DNA of 47,018 nucleotides from Sulfurimonas sp. (GCF_018698455.1 NZ_JABIOQ010000002.1:1-47018), one strand, 5' to 3'. Positions 33,371 through 44,131 are shown, counted from the stretch's first letter. Notes: generated by a model from the letters alone, not told the origin. Made by a program: numbers and translations.

Positions 33371-33371
33371 T

Positions 33372-33395
33372 AAAAGCGAGAATTATCTCGCTTTT
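33372..33395 (+). terminator. rho-independent terminator after glnA
   Basis: AAAAGCGAGA-ATTA-TCTCGCTTTT, a 10-bp stem with an ATTA loop whose 3' arm ends in a T-run, two bases after the glnA stop. Confidence 0.85.
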
Positions 33396-33442
33396 ACCTC
33401 TTCTTTTGAATTAATTGATATCTTTTGTTATAATATATAATA

Positions 33443-34396
33443 ATGAATCTAAGTACATCTAACCAAGTCCCAATTAAAATAAAATCTCGTAAAAATCCTA
33501 TGGGAGAGTACTCTCATCTAAACACTGAAGAACTATTCAGAGCGGTAAAAGAAAGTGCACATTCAAAGTATCGTGCAGACTTTGATATGTTACTTGGTCT
33601 TTTTCTAGAACGTTATGATGCTAGAGAAAAAGAACTAGATGAGTTAAATAAAGTTTTAGAAAGACGAATGCAAGAGGAAGTAAATCTCTCTAAGGCAAAT
33701 CATAAACGCTTTGAACAACAAGCTAAGATGGCAGCTATGGGTGAAATGATGGATGCAGTTGCTCATCAATGGAAACAACCTTTAAACGCTCTTTCAATGA
33801 TGTCTGATATGCTTGTTGAGGACTTTAGTAATTCATTAGTAGATCAAGAGTATATTGATAGTTTATCTTGTGATACTCAAGTTCAGATTGAGCATATGAT
33901 AACAACATTACAAGAATTTAGAGATTTTTTTAGACCAAAAGAGACTAAAGAGAGTTTTGGTCTTAAGCGTTGTGTACAGTCCGTGATGCTTTTAGTGAAT
34001 GATGAGTTTATGAAAAATTATATTACTATAGATATAAACTGTGAAAAGGAAATCTTGATCCATGGTATTGAAAATGAGTTTAAGCACCTTGTCTTAAATA
34101 TAATTAACAATGCAAAAGATGCCTTTAACGAAAAAAGTATTCAAAAAAGAACAATTACTATTAATATTTATAAAAATGACATTTATAATTGTGTTGATTT
34201 TGAAGATTCTGCTGGAGGTATTCCTCTTAATGTTATCAATCATGTTTTTAAGCCAGAAGTGACAACAAAAGTAGATGGAAAAGGTACAGGAATAGGACTT
34301 TATATGAGTACTCAAATCGCTGAAAAACTTGGTGGAAAACTAAGTGTAAAAAATGTCAACAATGGAGCTTGCTTCCTTCTTCAAATACCTTTATAA
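33443..34396 (+). CDS. soluble sensor histidine kinase
   Basis: 317 residues without membrane helices. A short N-terminal helical region is followed by a coiled coil (AREKELDELNKVLERRMQEE). The phosphoacceptor domain has the AHQWKQPLNAL H box typical of a large campylobacterotal kinase group. The HATPase domain has LNIINNAKDAF (N box), FEDSAGGIP (G1) and GKGTGIGLYMSTQIA (G2). There is no PAS domain and no adjacent response regulator. It has its own promoter (TATAAT near 33429). Proximity to glnA might suggest a nitrogen signal, but that is only positional. Confidence 0.85.
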   Translation: MNLSTSNQVPIKIKSRKNPMGEYSHLNTEELFRAVKESAHSKYRADFDMLLGLFLERYDAREKELDELNKVLERRMQEEVNLSKANHKRFEQQAKMAAMGEMMDAVAHQWKQPLNALSMMSDMLVEDFSNSLVDQEYIDSLSCDTQVQIEHMITTLQEFRDFFRPKETKESFGLKRCVQSVMLLVNDEFMKNYITIDINCEKEILIHGIENEFKHLVLNIINNAKDAFNEKSIQKRTITINIYKNDIYNCVDFEDSAGGIPLNVINHVFKPEVTTKVDGKGTGIGLYMSTQIAEKLGGKLSVKNVNNGACFLLQIPL

Positions 34397-34476
34397 CTAC
34401 AAATTAGATATAATCGCAATATAGTAACAATATGTAAGAGTGCTGTTATTTTAAAATATCAAGTGAAGGATTCATA

Positions 34477-36135
34477 ATGAATCAGATTTCAATAGGTAAG
34501 TATAGAGCTTACCCCCAAATAAAGTTGCCATCTCGCCAATGGCCAAACAATACAATAACATCCGCTCCTATATGGTGTAGTGTAGATTTACGTGATGGTA
34601 ATCAAGCACTTGTTAACCCTATGTCAATGGAGAAAAAACTTGAATTATTCGCACTCTTACTCAAACTTGGATTTAAAGAAATAGAGGTTGGATTTCCTTC
34701 CGCATCTGCTGTAGAATTTGATTTCTTACGTCGTCTTGTTGATGATAATCTTATTCCAGACGATGTTACGGTTCAGGTACTTGTTCAAGCTCGTGAGCAC
34801 CTTATAGAAAAAACATTTGAATCACTTAAGGGTGTTAAAAAAGCTACGGTTCATCTTTACAATTCAACTTCCGTTGCACAAAGAAAAATAGTTTTTGGAA
34901 AAACAAAAGAAGAAATCACAGCACTTGCATTAGCTGGAGTTAAGCTTGTTAAAAAACATGAAAAATCTCACGATGGACAAATTTGCTTAGAGTATTCTCC
35001 GGAGAGTTTTACTGGAACTGAGTTAGAGTTTGCAGCTGAAATATCAAATGCAGTAACGGCTTGTTGGGGTATCAGTCCTACTCGTAAAGTCATCATAAAT
35101 CTTCCAGCAACTGTGGAAATGGCAACACCAAATATTTATGCCGACCAGATAGAATGGATGGCTCAGAATTTAGACAACCGTGAAAACGTAATTATCTCTA
35201 CTCACACGCATAATGACAGAGGAACTTCGGTAGCAGCAACTGAGCTTGCACTTTTAGCAGGAGCAGATAGAGTCGAGGGGACACTTTTGAGTAATGGTGA
35301 GAGAACTGGTAATGTAGACATCATTACTCTAGCTCTAAACATGACAACTCAAGGTGTTGACTCGCAGTTAGATTTTAGCAATGTTGATGAAGTCTTGGAT
35401 GTAGTTGAGAGATGTACAGAGATAGATACTCATGTTCGTCATCCATATGTTGGAGAACTTGTATATACGGCTTTTTCAGGTTCACATCAAGATGCAATAA
35501 AAAAAGGTATGAGTTATCAAGCAGAGAAAGAAGATTCTTTTTGGGAAGTTCCATATCTTCCAATTGATCCGGCTGATGTAGGCCGTACTTATGAGAGTAT
35601 TATTAGAATAAATTCTCAATCAGGTAAAGGTGGAGTGGCTTATATACTTGAAAAAAATTATGGATACCAACTACCAAAGGCTATGCATCCTGAAATAGCC
35701 AAGGCTGTACAAACATTGACTGAAACAAAGGGACGAGAGTTAGAAAATCAAGAAATTTTAGACGTTTTTAAAAAGACTTATCTAGAAGTTCAAGAGCATA
35801 TTTCTTTAGTTGATTTTACATTTACATCTGATAAGAAAGTTTCTAAATGTACATTGACTTATCTTTACGATGGCAAAGAGGTTATATCTAATGGCGAAGG
35901 AAATGGTCCAATAGACGCTTGTAAAAAAGCACTAAGCAAGGATTATAAACATAAGTTTAGTATAAACTCTTACTCTGAACACTCTCGTGGAGACAAAAGT
36001 TGTGCCCAAGCAGTTTCATATATTGAACTTCTTAGCGATATAGGAAATATGCATTTTGGAGTAGGTGTTGATAACGACATTGCAACAGCATCTATTAAAG
36101 CAATGTTCTGTGCTCTTAATAGGACATTTAACTAA
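34477..36135 (+). CDS. leuA: 2-isopropylmalate synthase
   Basis: First committed step of leucine synthesis (2-ketoisovalerate + acetyl-CoA). 552 residues, long LeuA type with a C-terminal allosteric domain. N-terminal TIM-barrel motifs: WCSVDLRDGNQALVNPM, KEIEVGFPSASAVE, STHTHNDRGTSVAATELALL (metal-binding HxH) and EGTLLSNGERTGNVD. The C-terminal regulatory domain ends ...DNDIATASIKAMFCALNRTF. SD AAGGA. The 3' end overlaps the convergent pbpA gene by 4 bp. Confidence 0.96.
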   Translation: MNQISIGKYRAYPQIKLPSRQWPNNTITSAPIWCSVDLRDGNQALVNPMSMEKKLELFALLLKLGFKEIEVGFPSASAVEFDFLRRLVDDNLIPDDVTVQVLVQAREHLIEKTFESLKGVKKATVHLYNSTSVAQRKIVFGKTKEEITALALAGVKLVKKHEKSHDGQICLEYSPESFTGTELEFAAEISNAVTACWGISPTRKVIINLPATVEMATPNIYADQIEWMAQNLDNRENVIISTHTHNDRGTSVAATELALLAGADRVEGTLLSNGERTGNVDIITLALNMTTQGVDSQLDFSNVDEVLDVVERCTEIDTHVRHPYVGELVYTAFSGSHQDAIKKGMSYQAEKEDSFWEVPYLPIDPADVGRTYESIIRINSQSGKGGVAYILEKNYGYQLPKAMHPEIAKAVQTLTETKGRELENQEILDVFKKTYLEVQEHISLVDFTFTSDKKVSKCTLTYLYDGKEVISNGEGNGPIDACKKALSKDYKHKFSINSYSEHSRGDKSCAQAVSYIELLSDIGNMHFGVGVDNDIATASIKAMFCALNRTFN

Positions 36136-38123
36136 AAAAGAAGTTCCGCTTCAGGGTCAGAGTTATCCTCTGTCCTGGGTGGTTTAGATATATCACTAAA
36201 GTATTCTTTTTCCCCATCATACTCTACTTCAATAATTCCCTCAGGAACATCAAACTTACGCTTAATCTGTGGATATAACTTAAGTACACTTCTGTAAAAA
36301 TGAGAAAAAGCTGGTCCAGCAACTCGTCCACCAGTCTCTCTATTATGCATTGGAGTATTATTATCGTTTCCAAACCAAACTACAGTTGTCATAGTTGGAG
36401 AATACCCTGCTAACCAACCATCTACATTGTTATTAGTTGTTCCAGTTTTACCTGCTAACTCTAAACCTCTCACTCGAGCTCTTCTAGCAGTACCGCGTTG
36501 AACAACATCTCTTAAAATTGTTGTCATTATATAGGCCTGAGTAGGAACTGTGATTTGATGTGACACTTCTGTTCTTTCATAGATAGTCTTGTTTCTTTGA
36601 TCAATTCTTAATATCATCTGTGGTTTAACTTTTTTTCCATTGTTCGCAAATGAAGTATAGTTTTCGGCTAACTCAAGCGGAGACATTGACATTGTTCCAA
36701 GTGAGATGGAGAGGTCTTTAGGAATGTGCTTAATATCATATTTCTTAAGTCTTTTAATAAGTGTTTTTAGCCCTATATCGTTTACAAGGTTAATTGTTGC
36801 AAGGTTTCTTGAGTGTATGAGAGCTTCTCGCAAACTCACTATGCCCTTATAATTTTTCTCATAGTTTCTAGGACGCCATTTCATATCTTCACCATTCTTT
36901 TGATACTCATAAGTTTTGGCAATATCAACAAGTTGTGTAGCTCCTGAGAATCCTAAGTCAACAGCAACTTGATAGATAAAAGGCTTAAACGCAGAACCTG
37001 GCTGACGACGACCTTGTGTGGCACGGTTGAATGAGCTCACTTTATAGTCAACACTCCCAACAAGAGCTAATATATCTCCACTGCTTGAGTCAACTGAAAC
37101 TAAAGCACCATTTAGTTGTGAGATATTTACATCCTGAAGTACAAAGCTTTCATCTTTTTGAAGTTTTTTTAAATCTTTTGCTTTGTACTTATCCACTCGA
37201 CCTATAGAAGCTTTATAAGCAAATTCTAAGGCTTTTATTGCTAATTGCTGTAGTCTTAAATCTATTGAAGTGTAAATTTCATAACCACCACTTTTAAAGT
37301 TGTCAATACCAATAGCTCTAAATCTACGTGCTACTTCATCTACGATAAAGGGAGCTTTGTTCTGTGTTAATGTAGTGTTAAAAACTTTAGGATTCTGGGC
37401 AATCGCATTGTCGTATGTTATGTCATCTATCCAACCTAAAACATGCATTCTTTTTATAACTCTATTTGCTCTACCCATTGAGATTTCATAGTTTTTTGTT
37501 GGTGCATATGTACTGGGCGCTTTTGGTAAACCTACTAAAATAGCCATCTCTTTAAGTGTGAGTTCATTGAGGTGTTTATGAAAGTATCCATCTGCAGCTG
37601 TTCTTATACCATAGTATCCATGCCCATAGTATATTTCATTGAGGTAGCATTCTAATATTTGCTCTTTTGAAAGAGAGAGTTCTACTTTTATAGCAAAGAT
37701 TGCTTCTTTTATTTTACGAGATAATTTTTTATCTCTCGTGAGAAGAACATTTTTAACAAGTTGTTGAGTGATTGTACTTGCACCCTCAACCGCACGACCT
37801 GCGCGGATAACTTTTATAACAGCCCGAAAGATTGCGTCAATATTTATTCCGGGATGTTCAAAAAATGTTGTATCTTCTATTGCGACAAGAGCTTCTATTA
37901 TGCGAGGTGGAATAGTCTCAAAAGGTGCAAAATATCTATGTTCACCTTGAAATATATTTGCTATTTTTTCACCATGTTTATCATAAATTCTACTTGTAAG
38001 AGATGGTCTGTAATTCTCTAACGGTGAGATATCATAGTCAAAAAAGAGAAGGAAGTAGGCAACAAGAACAAATGGAGAAATGAAACCTATAATAAATAGT
38101 GTTAGTAGTGTTCTTTTTATCAT
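36132..38123 (-). CDS. pbpA: penicillin-binding protein 1A
   Basis: 663-residue bifunctional peptidoglycan synthase. One N-terminal membrane anchor (LLTLFIIGFISPFVLVAYFL). The glycosyltransferase 51 domain has VAIEDTTFFEHPG (catalytic Glu), EGASTITQQLVKN, KEAIFAIKVE and LNEIYYGHG. The transpeptidase domain has the catalytic Ser in PGSAFKPF (SxxK), SRN in IHSRNLATI, and KTGTT. In Campylobacter jejuni the order alaS-maf-pbpA is the same; here an ABC ATPase, bioF and a membrane protein are interspersed. Confidence 0.94.
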   Translation of the reverse strand: MIKRTLLTLFIIGFISPFVLVAYFLLFFDYDISPLENYRPSLTSRIYDKHGEKIANIFQGEHRYFAPFETIPPRIIEALVAIEDTTFFEHPGINIDAIFRAVIKVIRAGRAVEGASTITQQLVKNVLLTRDKKLSRKIKEAIFAIKVELSLSKEQILECYLNEIYYGHGYYGIRTAADGYFHKHLNELTLKEMAILVGLPKAPSTYAPTKNYEISMGRANRVIKRMHVLGWIDDITYDNAIAQNPKVFNTTLTQNKAPFIVDEVARRFRAIGIDNFKSGGYEIYTSIDLRLQQLAIKALEFAYKASIGRVDKYKAKDLKKLQKDESFVLQDVNISQLNGALVSVDSSSGDILALVGSVDYKVSSFNRATQGRRQPGSAFKPFIYQVAVDLGFSGATQLVDIAKTYEYQKNGEDMKWRPRNYEKNYKGIVSLREALIHSRNLATINLVNDIGLKTLIKRLKKYDIKHIPKDLSISLGTMSMSPLELAENYTSFANNGKKVKPQMILRIDQRNKTIYERTEVSHQITVPTQAYIMTTILRDVVQRGTARRARVRGLELAGKTGTTNNNVDGWLAGYSPTMTTVVWFGNDNNTPMHNRETGGRVAGPAFSHFYRSVLKLYPQIKRKFDVPEGIIEVEYDGEKEYFSDISKPPRTEDNSDPEAELLF

Positions 38124-38809
38124 TTCCTAAATTCCCTATTAACAAAATTTGATTCTATGAGTACTTTTGTATACTCTTGTTTTGGTGAGCTAATTATATC
38201 ACTCATTTTACCACTCTCAATTATTTTTCCATTTTTAAGAACGGCTATATCTTGACAAAGTACTTTTACTGAAGTTATATCATGTGTTACAAAGAGTATC
38301 TTAAAATGCTCTTTTTTTTGCAAGTCGCCCAGTAGCTGTAGGATAAGCTCTCTTGTCTGTGGGTCTAGTGCTGTTGTTGGTTCATCTAGAAGTAAAAGTT
38401 TTGGACTTATACTCAAAGCCATTGCTATAAGAACACGTTGTAACTGTCCACCGGAAAGCTCAGGTGGGAATCTTTCTAAAAGTTCATAATCTAAATCAAC
38501 CTTATCAAATAATTCTTTTATCAATAACTCTTTAACAAAGAACTGTTTTTTTATCTTCGTAAGAGGGGAGAGTGCCGTAAATGGGTTTTGAGGTATAAAC
38601 GCGACACTCTCTCCTGCTATTAAGTCAAAATCAGAATTGATCTTGAGTTCGCAAGACATATCTTGGGGGAGTATAGACAGAAGAGCTTTTAAAGTTAGGC
38701 TTTTACCACTGCCGCTTTCACCGACTAAAGCTAGAGACGTATCTATGTTCAAATTAATATCTACTAGGTTGTTATTCTTGTGTGTGATTACTAATTTTTC
38801 TATTTTCAT
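38120..38809 (-). CDS. ABC transporter ATP-binding protein, peptide/nickel-like
   Basis: 229 residues, one nucleotide-binding domain: Walker A GESGSGKS, Q-loop FIPQNPFTALSP, signature LSGGQLQRVLIA, Walker B LLLLDEPTTALD, H-loop VTHDI. The Q-loop and ALSPL region resemble DppD/NikD-type ATPases. No permease or binding protein is adjacent. It overlaps pbpA by 4 bp and shares one base with the bioF stop, so it is part of the same transcript. Substrate unknown. Confidence 0.85.
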   Translation of the reverse strand: MKIEKLVITHKNNNLVDINLNIDTSLALVGESGSGKSLTLKALLSILPQDMSCELKINSDFDLIAGESVAFIPQNPFTALSPLTKIKKQFFVKELLIKELFDKVDLDYELLERFPPELSGGQLQRVLIAMALSISPKLLLLDEPTTALDPQTRELILQLLGDLQKKEHFKILFVTHDITSVKVLCQDIAVLKNGKIIESGKMSDIISSPKQEYTKVLIESNFVNREFRK

Positions 38810-39900
38810 TATTGCATCTTACTTAAGTGTTTACATAAGTCTTTTAATGACTCTTCACTTTGTGATACTCTCGCAATAAGCCTAATAATTGCACTTTTAA
38901 CGGTTGGTTGACGTATAGCACCTACTCCAAAACCTAATGAAAAAAGTTCATTTTTTATATCGAGGACTTTTTGATTGCTTCCAATTAAAATAGGAACTAT
39001 GAGGCCTTTAACTTGAATGCCGAGAATTTCACTAATAATATATTGTCTGCGTTTAATTGCTTTATTTAAAGTATCTTTATTGTTTAAAATATATTCAAGT
39101 GACTTATGAGCTAAGAGTGTGTCATATAAAGAGAGAGCAGTTGCATATACAATAGGTTTTGCACGATTAAGTAGATACTCAACTATGTGCTCATCCGCTA
39201 GTATAAAAGCACCAAAGCTACCATAAGATTTACCGAGTGTTCCCATCTTAATATGATTCTTTTTTGGAGTAATGTTATAGTAATCAAAAACACCCATAAG
39301 GCTATCACCAATTACACCACTACTATGAGCTTCATCAACTATTAGTATAGCATTTGAATCATCTGCAATCTTAAAGACTTTCTTAGGACAAAGATCACCG
39401 TCCATAGAATATATACCTTCTACCGCAACTATTTTACGTTTAGCATGAGAGTTTTTTAGAAGTGAGTTTAGCCCATCCATATCATTATGTTTGAAAAAAA
39501 CTACATCAATGTTGTTGAGATTTGAGGCTAAAACACCAGATGCATGATAAAGCTCATCCATAAAAAGAGTGTCTCCTTTACGTACAAGGGCCTCGATTAA
39601 AGCAATATTTGCATTAAAACCACTTCCTACAATTATGCCCGATTCAAAGTTGTTTGCCTTACAAAGTGCATCTTCAAAATCTTTATGAATTTGATGATAT
39701 CCGTTGACAAGGAGAGATGCTTTCGCACTATGAACTTCTAAGTTTGAAAGTTCTTGGGATGTTTTTTCGTGAAGTTCTTTGTTGTGAGCGAGGCCAAGGT
39801 AATCATTAGAAGCGAAATCTTTAATGGAGTAGTTTATAACTTCACGAGTTCTATAGCGACCTGATTTTTTAAGTGCTTTTAACTCGTTTTCATAAAACAT
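38809..39900 (-). CDS. bioF: 8-amino-7-oxononanoate synthase family (BioF)
   Basis: 363 residues, PLP-dependent alpha-oxoamine synthase. Early motif DFASNDYLGLAHN, the ring-stacking region SGFNANIALIEAL, LIVDEAHSSGVIG, and the PLP-binding Lys in MGTLGKSYGSFGAF. In biotin synthesis it joins pimeloyl-ACP/CoA with alanine. No other bio gene is adjacent, so a related oxoamine synthase role is possible, but BioF is the best fit. Start and stop overlap its neighbours by one base. Confidence 0.85.
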   Translation of the reverse strand: MFYENELKALKKSGRYRTREVINYSIKDFASNDYLGLAHNKELHEKTSQELSNLEVHSAKASLLVNGYHQIHKDFEDALCKANNFESGIIVGSGFNANIALIEALVRKGDTLFMDELYHASGVLASNLNNIDVVFFKHNDMDGLNSLLKNSHAKRKIVAVEGIYSMDGDLCPKKVFKIADDSNAILIVDEAHSSGVIGDSLMGVFDYYNITPKKNHIKMGTLGKSYGSFGAFILADEHIVEYLLNRAKPIVYATALSLYDTLLAHKSLEYILNNKDTLNKAIKRRQYIISEILGIQVKGLIVPILIGSNQKVLDIKNELFSLGFGVGAIRQPTVKSAIIRLIARVSQSEESLKDLCKHLSKMQ

Positions 39901-40445
39901 TAGATAAATCTTTGAAGGACTTCTATACTGAGTCCCATAGCAGTACTTTCATAGCCTCTAACTTCTTTGATGTAAGATTTACAAAATCCTTCAACCATAC
40001 AAGCACCAGCCTTACCCTTCCATTCACCATTTTTGAGGTAATTTTCAAGGTCTTCTTCATCAAACTTATCAAAAAGATAGTCTGTTTGACTGATATCTAT
40101 AATCTTTTTCTCTACAGAGTGGTAAATCATACAGGTAATAATACTCGTAATATTTCCACTTTGTGTAGATAAAATATAACGAGCATCATCAATGGATTTT
40201 GCTTTTCGCAGTATTTTTCCTTGAGCTGTGACAACGGTATCGGCGACTAAAAGGGGCATGTCTTCATAGCCAAAAGCGGTAATGTTGGCATTATACTTTC
40301 CAAGTGTAGCTTGATATACAAAATTTTTAGGAGAGGTCGCGACGATGCTGTCCTCATCATAATCAATGCTTTCTTGCTTGAACGCGACACCTGCGTTTGT
40401 AAGAAGCATATGTCGTGTTTGAGATGAAGAAGCTAGACGTAGCAT
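39900..40445 (-). CDS. maf: Maf-family nucleotide pyrophosphatase
   Basis: 181 residues. The Maf/HAM1-like fold begins LRLASSSQTRHMLLTNAGVAF and contains DTVVTAQGKILRKAKSIDDA (catalytic Asp) and ENYLKNGEWKGKAGACMVEG. Maf proteins hydrolyse modified or non-canonical nucleoside triphosphates and limit division in some bacteria. Lies between bioF and the membrane protein, in the alaS-to-pbpA transcript. Confidence 0.92.
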   Translation of the reverse strand: MLRLASSSQTRHMLLTNAGVAFKQESIDYDEDSIVATSPKNFVYQATLGKYNANITAFGYEDMPLLVADTVVTAQGKILRKAKSIDDARYILSTQSGNITSIITCMIYHSVEKKIIDISQTDYLFDKFDEEDLENYLKNGEWKGKAGACMVEGFCKSYIKEVRGYESTAMGLSIEVLQRFI

Positions 40446-40928
40446 TTAAAAAACTGAAGAGAAATATGAACCTAGAAATATAGCGATAGTTCCAAGTGTG
40501 ATATTTAGCGGAACCATAAAACGACCGATCATACCAAGTTGATTTTTAGCTGTTACAAAGTCACCTTGCACAAGAGCTTTTGCTGCTTTGTTTCTTCTGT
40601 AAACCATCACTAAATATGCAATGAACATAACAGTCCAAATACCTTCTTTAGCATAACCAATAGTTTTATAGTCAGTAGAAGAAATTGAATAGCCTTTAAT
40701 CATTAAAACAGCTGTGACAACGAGTATAAGTATAAAAGGAGCGACTATAATAAAAAGGTTTTTGAGTGCATGAGAAACTCTCTCTAAACGCTGTCCTGGA
40801 GATTCTATCTCCATAAATGATGGATGTGCGGCATAACGAAGTGCTACCATCCCTCCAACCCAAACAACAGCAGAGATTACATGTAAAAAAACTATGTATG
40901 TTTTATATTCTAAGAAAAATTCAGTCAT
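40446..40928 (-). CDS. CopD-like four-helix membrane protein
   Basis: 160 residues with four hydrophobic helices (IVFLHVISAVVWVGGMVAL, LFIIVAPFILILVVTAVLMI, GIWTVMFIAYLVMV, PLNITLGTIAIFLGSYF). The first helix HVISAVVWVGGMVALR has the His-Trp pattern found in CopD and related DUF2269-type proteins. It is spaced by one base from the maf start, and its own start touches the alaS stop. The role is unknown; CopD relatives have been linked with copper or haem. Confidence 0.65.
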   Translation of the reverse strand: MTEFFLEYKTYIVFLHVISAVVWVGGMVALRYAAHPSFMEIESPGQRLERVSHALKNLFIIVAPFILILVVTAVLMIKGYSISSTDYKTIGYAKEGIWTVMFIAYLVMVYRRNKAAKALVQGDFVTAKNQLGMIGRFMVPLNITLGTIAIFLGSYFSSVF

Positions 40929-43480
40929 TATGCAAGAGCCTTTGTAATAAATTCTAAAGAAGCAACTTTTGCTTCTGGTAGTTTAGCAGGAAGTTTCCCA
41001 CCAGCTTGAGCGAAGTCTGGCCGACCGCCACCACCGCCACCAAGTATAGGAGCAATATTTTTAATCCAGTCTCCAGCTTTTGCATTGGCATTTTTTACAC
41101 CACAAGCTATGAGAACTTTATCTCCTTTTACTTGAAAGAGCATAGCACAGAGTTTCTCATTGTCATTTTTAAGTGCGTCTATCTTCTCTTTGATATCACC
41201 AGTTGGGTACTCTTCAACTATTACAGAAACACCATTTACTTCTGATGCGACAACTTCTATCTTTACAGAATTCTCTGCATCTTTTAACTCAGACTTGAGT
41301 TCTACGATGTTAGTCTTTAAACGCGATACACCTGCAAGAATATCAAGGTTCTTAACTTCAGACTCAACTGCTTTTACTAGAGTTCTTTGTTCACAAAAGT
41401 GTTTGTAAGCTGCATTACCACAAACTGCTTCTATTCTTCTCACACCGGCAGAAACACCGCTCTCTTTAGTGATGATGAATGAGCCTATGTTAGCAGTGTT
41501 ATTTACATGAACACCACCACAAAACTCTATAGATGCATCAGCAAAACTTACAACACGAACTTCATCGCCATATTTTTCGCCAAACTGGCTTTTAGCACCA
41601 CTTTTTTTGGCATCGTCTATCCCTAAAACTTCTGTTTTAGTTGAGATACCTCTCATGATGGAGTTATTGACTCTATTTTCTATTTCTTGAACTTCCTCTG
41701 CACTTACAGGCTTTGGATGAGAAAAGTCAAAACGCAGTCGAGTCGCTTCGTTAAGTGAACCCGCTTGAGAGATATGATCTCCAAGTACGTCTGATAAGAC
41801 TGCATGTAAAAGGTGTGTAGCTGAGTGATGTTTTATGATTTCATTTCTACTTATATCTACATGAGAATCTACAACAGTTCCAACACTTAGACCTTTACTA
41901 ACTTCTACTTGAACTAAGTTAAGTCCGAAAAACTTCTTCGTATCAAGAACTTTAGCAAAACCTTCCAACTCGCCACAGTCACCAGTTTGTCCACCAGATT
42001 CAGCATAAAAAGGAGTGATGTCTAAAAGTACCCAACCTTTTACATTAGCTTCTAATGTTTGTGTGGATTTAAAACTTGCATCTAAAAGTGCTAAAACTTC
42101 TCCAGAATGCTCAGTAAAGTCATAACCAACAAAAGTATTCTCTCCAAACTTCTCTAAAAGCTCTTTAAAGTCACCGTTAACCGCATCGTCTCCACTGCCT
42201 TTCCAAGCAGCTTTTGCAAGTGTGCGCTGAGCTAACATAAGTTCATCAAATCTTTTTGAATCAAGACCTAGTTCTTTCTCTTTAAGCATGTCCTCTGTTA
42301 AATCAAGTGGAAAACCAAATGTATCATAAAGTTTAAATGCAACCTCTCCAGAAAAAATGTCTTTAGTATTTTTCAACTCTTCTTCAAAAAGAGCGATTCC
42401 AGACTCAATAGTCTTAAAAAACCTTGCTTCTTCAAGTTGTATTTGTTCTTTGACTGCATTTGATTTTGGTGCTAAGTATTCATACTCACCACCCATAATC
42501 TCTACAAGAGTATCAACTATTTTAAACATAAATGGAGCACGAAAACCTAGAAGGTAACCATGACGAACTGCACGGCGAAGAATTCTACGAAGTACGTAAC
42601 CACGACCTTCATTTGAGAAGTTTGTTCCTTGAGAGAGAAGAAAAACAGCTGTTCTAATATGATCTGCTATAACGCGATAAGATGCACCTGTAGCATACTC
42701 ATACTTTTTAGCTATCATTTTTTCAACAAGTTCTATCATTGGCATGAAAAGTGATGAACCATAGTTAGAAAGATGACCTTCTTTTATAGCTATAACACGC
42801 TCAAGACCCATACCAGTGTCAATTGATGGTTTTGCAAGTGGAAGTTTTGGTCCACCTTTTTCTTTGATTTCATACTGCATGAAAACAAGATTCCAGATTT
42901 CTAAAAATCTATCACCTTCTCCACCCATTCTATCTTCAGGACCAGAAAAGTTTTCTACACCTTGATCATAAAATATTTCTGAACATGGTCCAGATGGTCC
43001 AGTATCACCCATTGACCAGTAGTTGTCAGCATCGCCTAAGCGCATGATTCTATCTGCACTTATATGTTTTTTCCAAAGCTCTTCCGCCTCATCATCAGAA
43101 TCATGAACCGTTACCCAAAGCTTATCGATATCAAGTTTAAGTATTTGAGTAATGAACTCCCAAGCATGAGAGATAGCTTCTTCTTTAAAGTAGTCTCCAA
43201 AAGAGAAATTACCCATCATTTCAAAGAAAGTATGATGACGTGCTGTATGACCTACATTTTCAAGATCGTTATGTTTTCCACCTGCACGAATACAGGTTTG
43301 GCATGAAGTGGCACGGGGGTTAGCGGGACGTGGTACTTCACCTGTGAAAATAGACTTAAAAGGTACCATTCCGGCATTGTTGAAAAGTAATGTTACATCA
43401 TCAGGTACTAATGGTCCTGATGCTACTCTCGTGTGTTGTTTTGATTCAAAAAATCTTAAATATTCTTCTCTAATGTCCAT
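40928..43480 (-). CDS. alaS: alanyl-tRNA synthetase
   Basis: 850 residues, class II synthetase. The catalytic domain has [20 protein letters not shown] (motif 2) and MGLERVIAI (motif 3). The editing domain has [12 protein letters not shown] and [13 protein letters not shown] (Zn-binding HxxxH...CxxxH). The C-terminal oligomerisation and C-Ala region includes [15 protein letters not shown]. Start [20 protein letters not shown] -10 TATAAT (minus strand, 43508-43513) lies about 28 bp upstream. It heads a five- or six-gene leftward operon to pbpA. Confidence 0.97.
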   Translation of the reverse strand: MDIREEYLRFFESKQHTRVASGPLVPDDVTLLFNNAGMVPFKSIFTGEVPRPANPRATSCQTCIRAGGKHNDLENVGHTARHHTFFEMMGNFSFGDYFKEEAISHAWEFITQILKLDIDKLWVTVHDSDDEAEELWKKHISADRIMRLGDADNYWSMGDTGPSGPCSEIFYDQGVENFSGPEDRMGGEGDRFLEIWNLVFMQYEIKEKGGPKLPLAKPSIDTGMGLERVIAIKEGHLSNYGSSLFMPMIELVEKMIAKKYEYATGASYRVIADHIRTAVFLLSQGTNFSNEGRGYVLRRILRRAVRHGYLLGFRAPFMFKIVDTLVEIMGGEYEYLAPKSNAVKEQIQLEEARFFKTIESGIALFEEELKNTKDIFSGEVAFKLYDTFGFPLDLTEDMLKEKELGLDSKRFDELMLAQRTLAKAAWKGSGDDAVNGDFKELLEKFGENTFVGYDFTEHSGEVLALLDASFKSTQTLEANVKGWVLLDITPFYAESGGQTGDCGELEGFAKVLDTKKFFGLNLVQVEVSKGLSVGTVVDSHVDISRNEIIKHHSATHLLHAVLSDVLGDHISQAGSLNEATRLRFDFSHPKPVSAEEVQEIENRVNNSIMRGISTKTEVLGIDDAKKSGAKSQFGEKYGDEVRVVSFADASIEFCGGVHVNNTANIGSFIITKESGVSAGVRRIEAVCGNAAYKHFCEQRTLVKAVESEVKNLDILAGVSRLKTNIVELKSELKDAENSVKIEVVASEVNGVSVIVEEYPTGDIKEKIDALKNDNEKLCAMLFQVKGDKVLIACGVKNANAKAGDWIKNIAPILGGGGGGRPDFAQAGGKLPAKLPEAKVASLEFITKALA

Positions 43481-43637
43481 AATGCATCTCTTATATAAAA
43501 TTACGCGATTATAGCTAAAATGTACTAAATTTATTGATTTTTAGACTCTCTTTTTCTTTTTATACCAATGGTCAGAACAAGTTATACCCAAAAGAACTAC
43601 ACTAAAGGTGATAAAGTCTAAATTAATGAAAAAAGAA

Positions 43638-43990
43638 TTAATTTAGTTCAGTGAATATTTCAACATCTTTAAAGTATTTTTTAAATATCTCTATGGCTAT
43701 ACCATTACCTAGAGTTAAAAACTCTCTTTTTTCATTTAAAATAGGCGTTGTTTTATAAACGCAACTTGGGGATTTAGACTTTAGAACTATTGCATCCACA
43801 TCGAGGTGTTTAAGACAAAAGGATTCTATTTCATCGTGAAGTTGTTGTGTTATATCTTTGTTTGTGGAGTCGGTGATAATTCTATTTTCACCATTAATAT
43901 TAATGACATTAATGCGTTCACGAGGTGTTCAAAAATGAGGTGCTTCTGGACAAAAAGGAATGATTTCGTAATCTCTATAGGCTTTTATTA
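43638..43990 (-). pseudogene. DUF523-family protein, truncated with in-frame TGA
   Basis: Minus-strand reading gives AYRDYEIIPFCPEAPHF, then TGA, then TPRERINVININGENRIIT, DITQQLHDEIESFCLKHLDV, AIVLKSKSPSCVYKTT and LGNGIAIEIFKKYF. This matches DUF523 (PF04463; IPFCPE.....TPRe....V, VLKs.SPSC, G.G). The conserved N-terminus (CLLG...Y) is missing, and one nonsense codon replaces a probable Gly. The DNA upstream belongs to something else. Non-functional. Confidence 0.7.
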
Positions 43991-43995
43991 CAGAT

Positions 43996-44121
43996 ATGTT
44001 TATGATTTATGCACCTATTCTTTACATCATTACCTATTTAGTCTTGGATGGAAAAGAAGATTTCCAAGCTTCTCAACTAGCACCTTTAGTTGGTGTTCAT
44101 TATAGAAGCCGTTTTACTTAA
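43996..44121 (+). CDS. 41-residue fragment of a membrane protein
   Basis: ATG 43996 reads MFMIYAPILYIITYLVLDGK, then EDFQASQLAPLVGVHYRSRF, then TAA. One hydrophobic helix followed by a polar tail looks like the C-terminus of a larger membrane protein. No ribosome-binding site is evident, and it abuts the broken DUF523 gene, so it is probably a rearranged remnant. No family recognised. Confidence 0.3.
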   Translation: MFMIYAPILYIITYLVLDGKEDFQASQLAPLVGVHYRSRFT

Positions 44122-44131
44122 ACTTTTCTTA

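Noticed and set aside
34477-38123. Overlapping frames opposite leuA and pbpA
   Set aside because: They are antisense shadows of strongly conserved genes with no protein-like composition.
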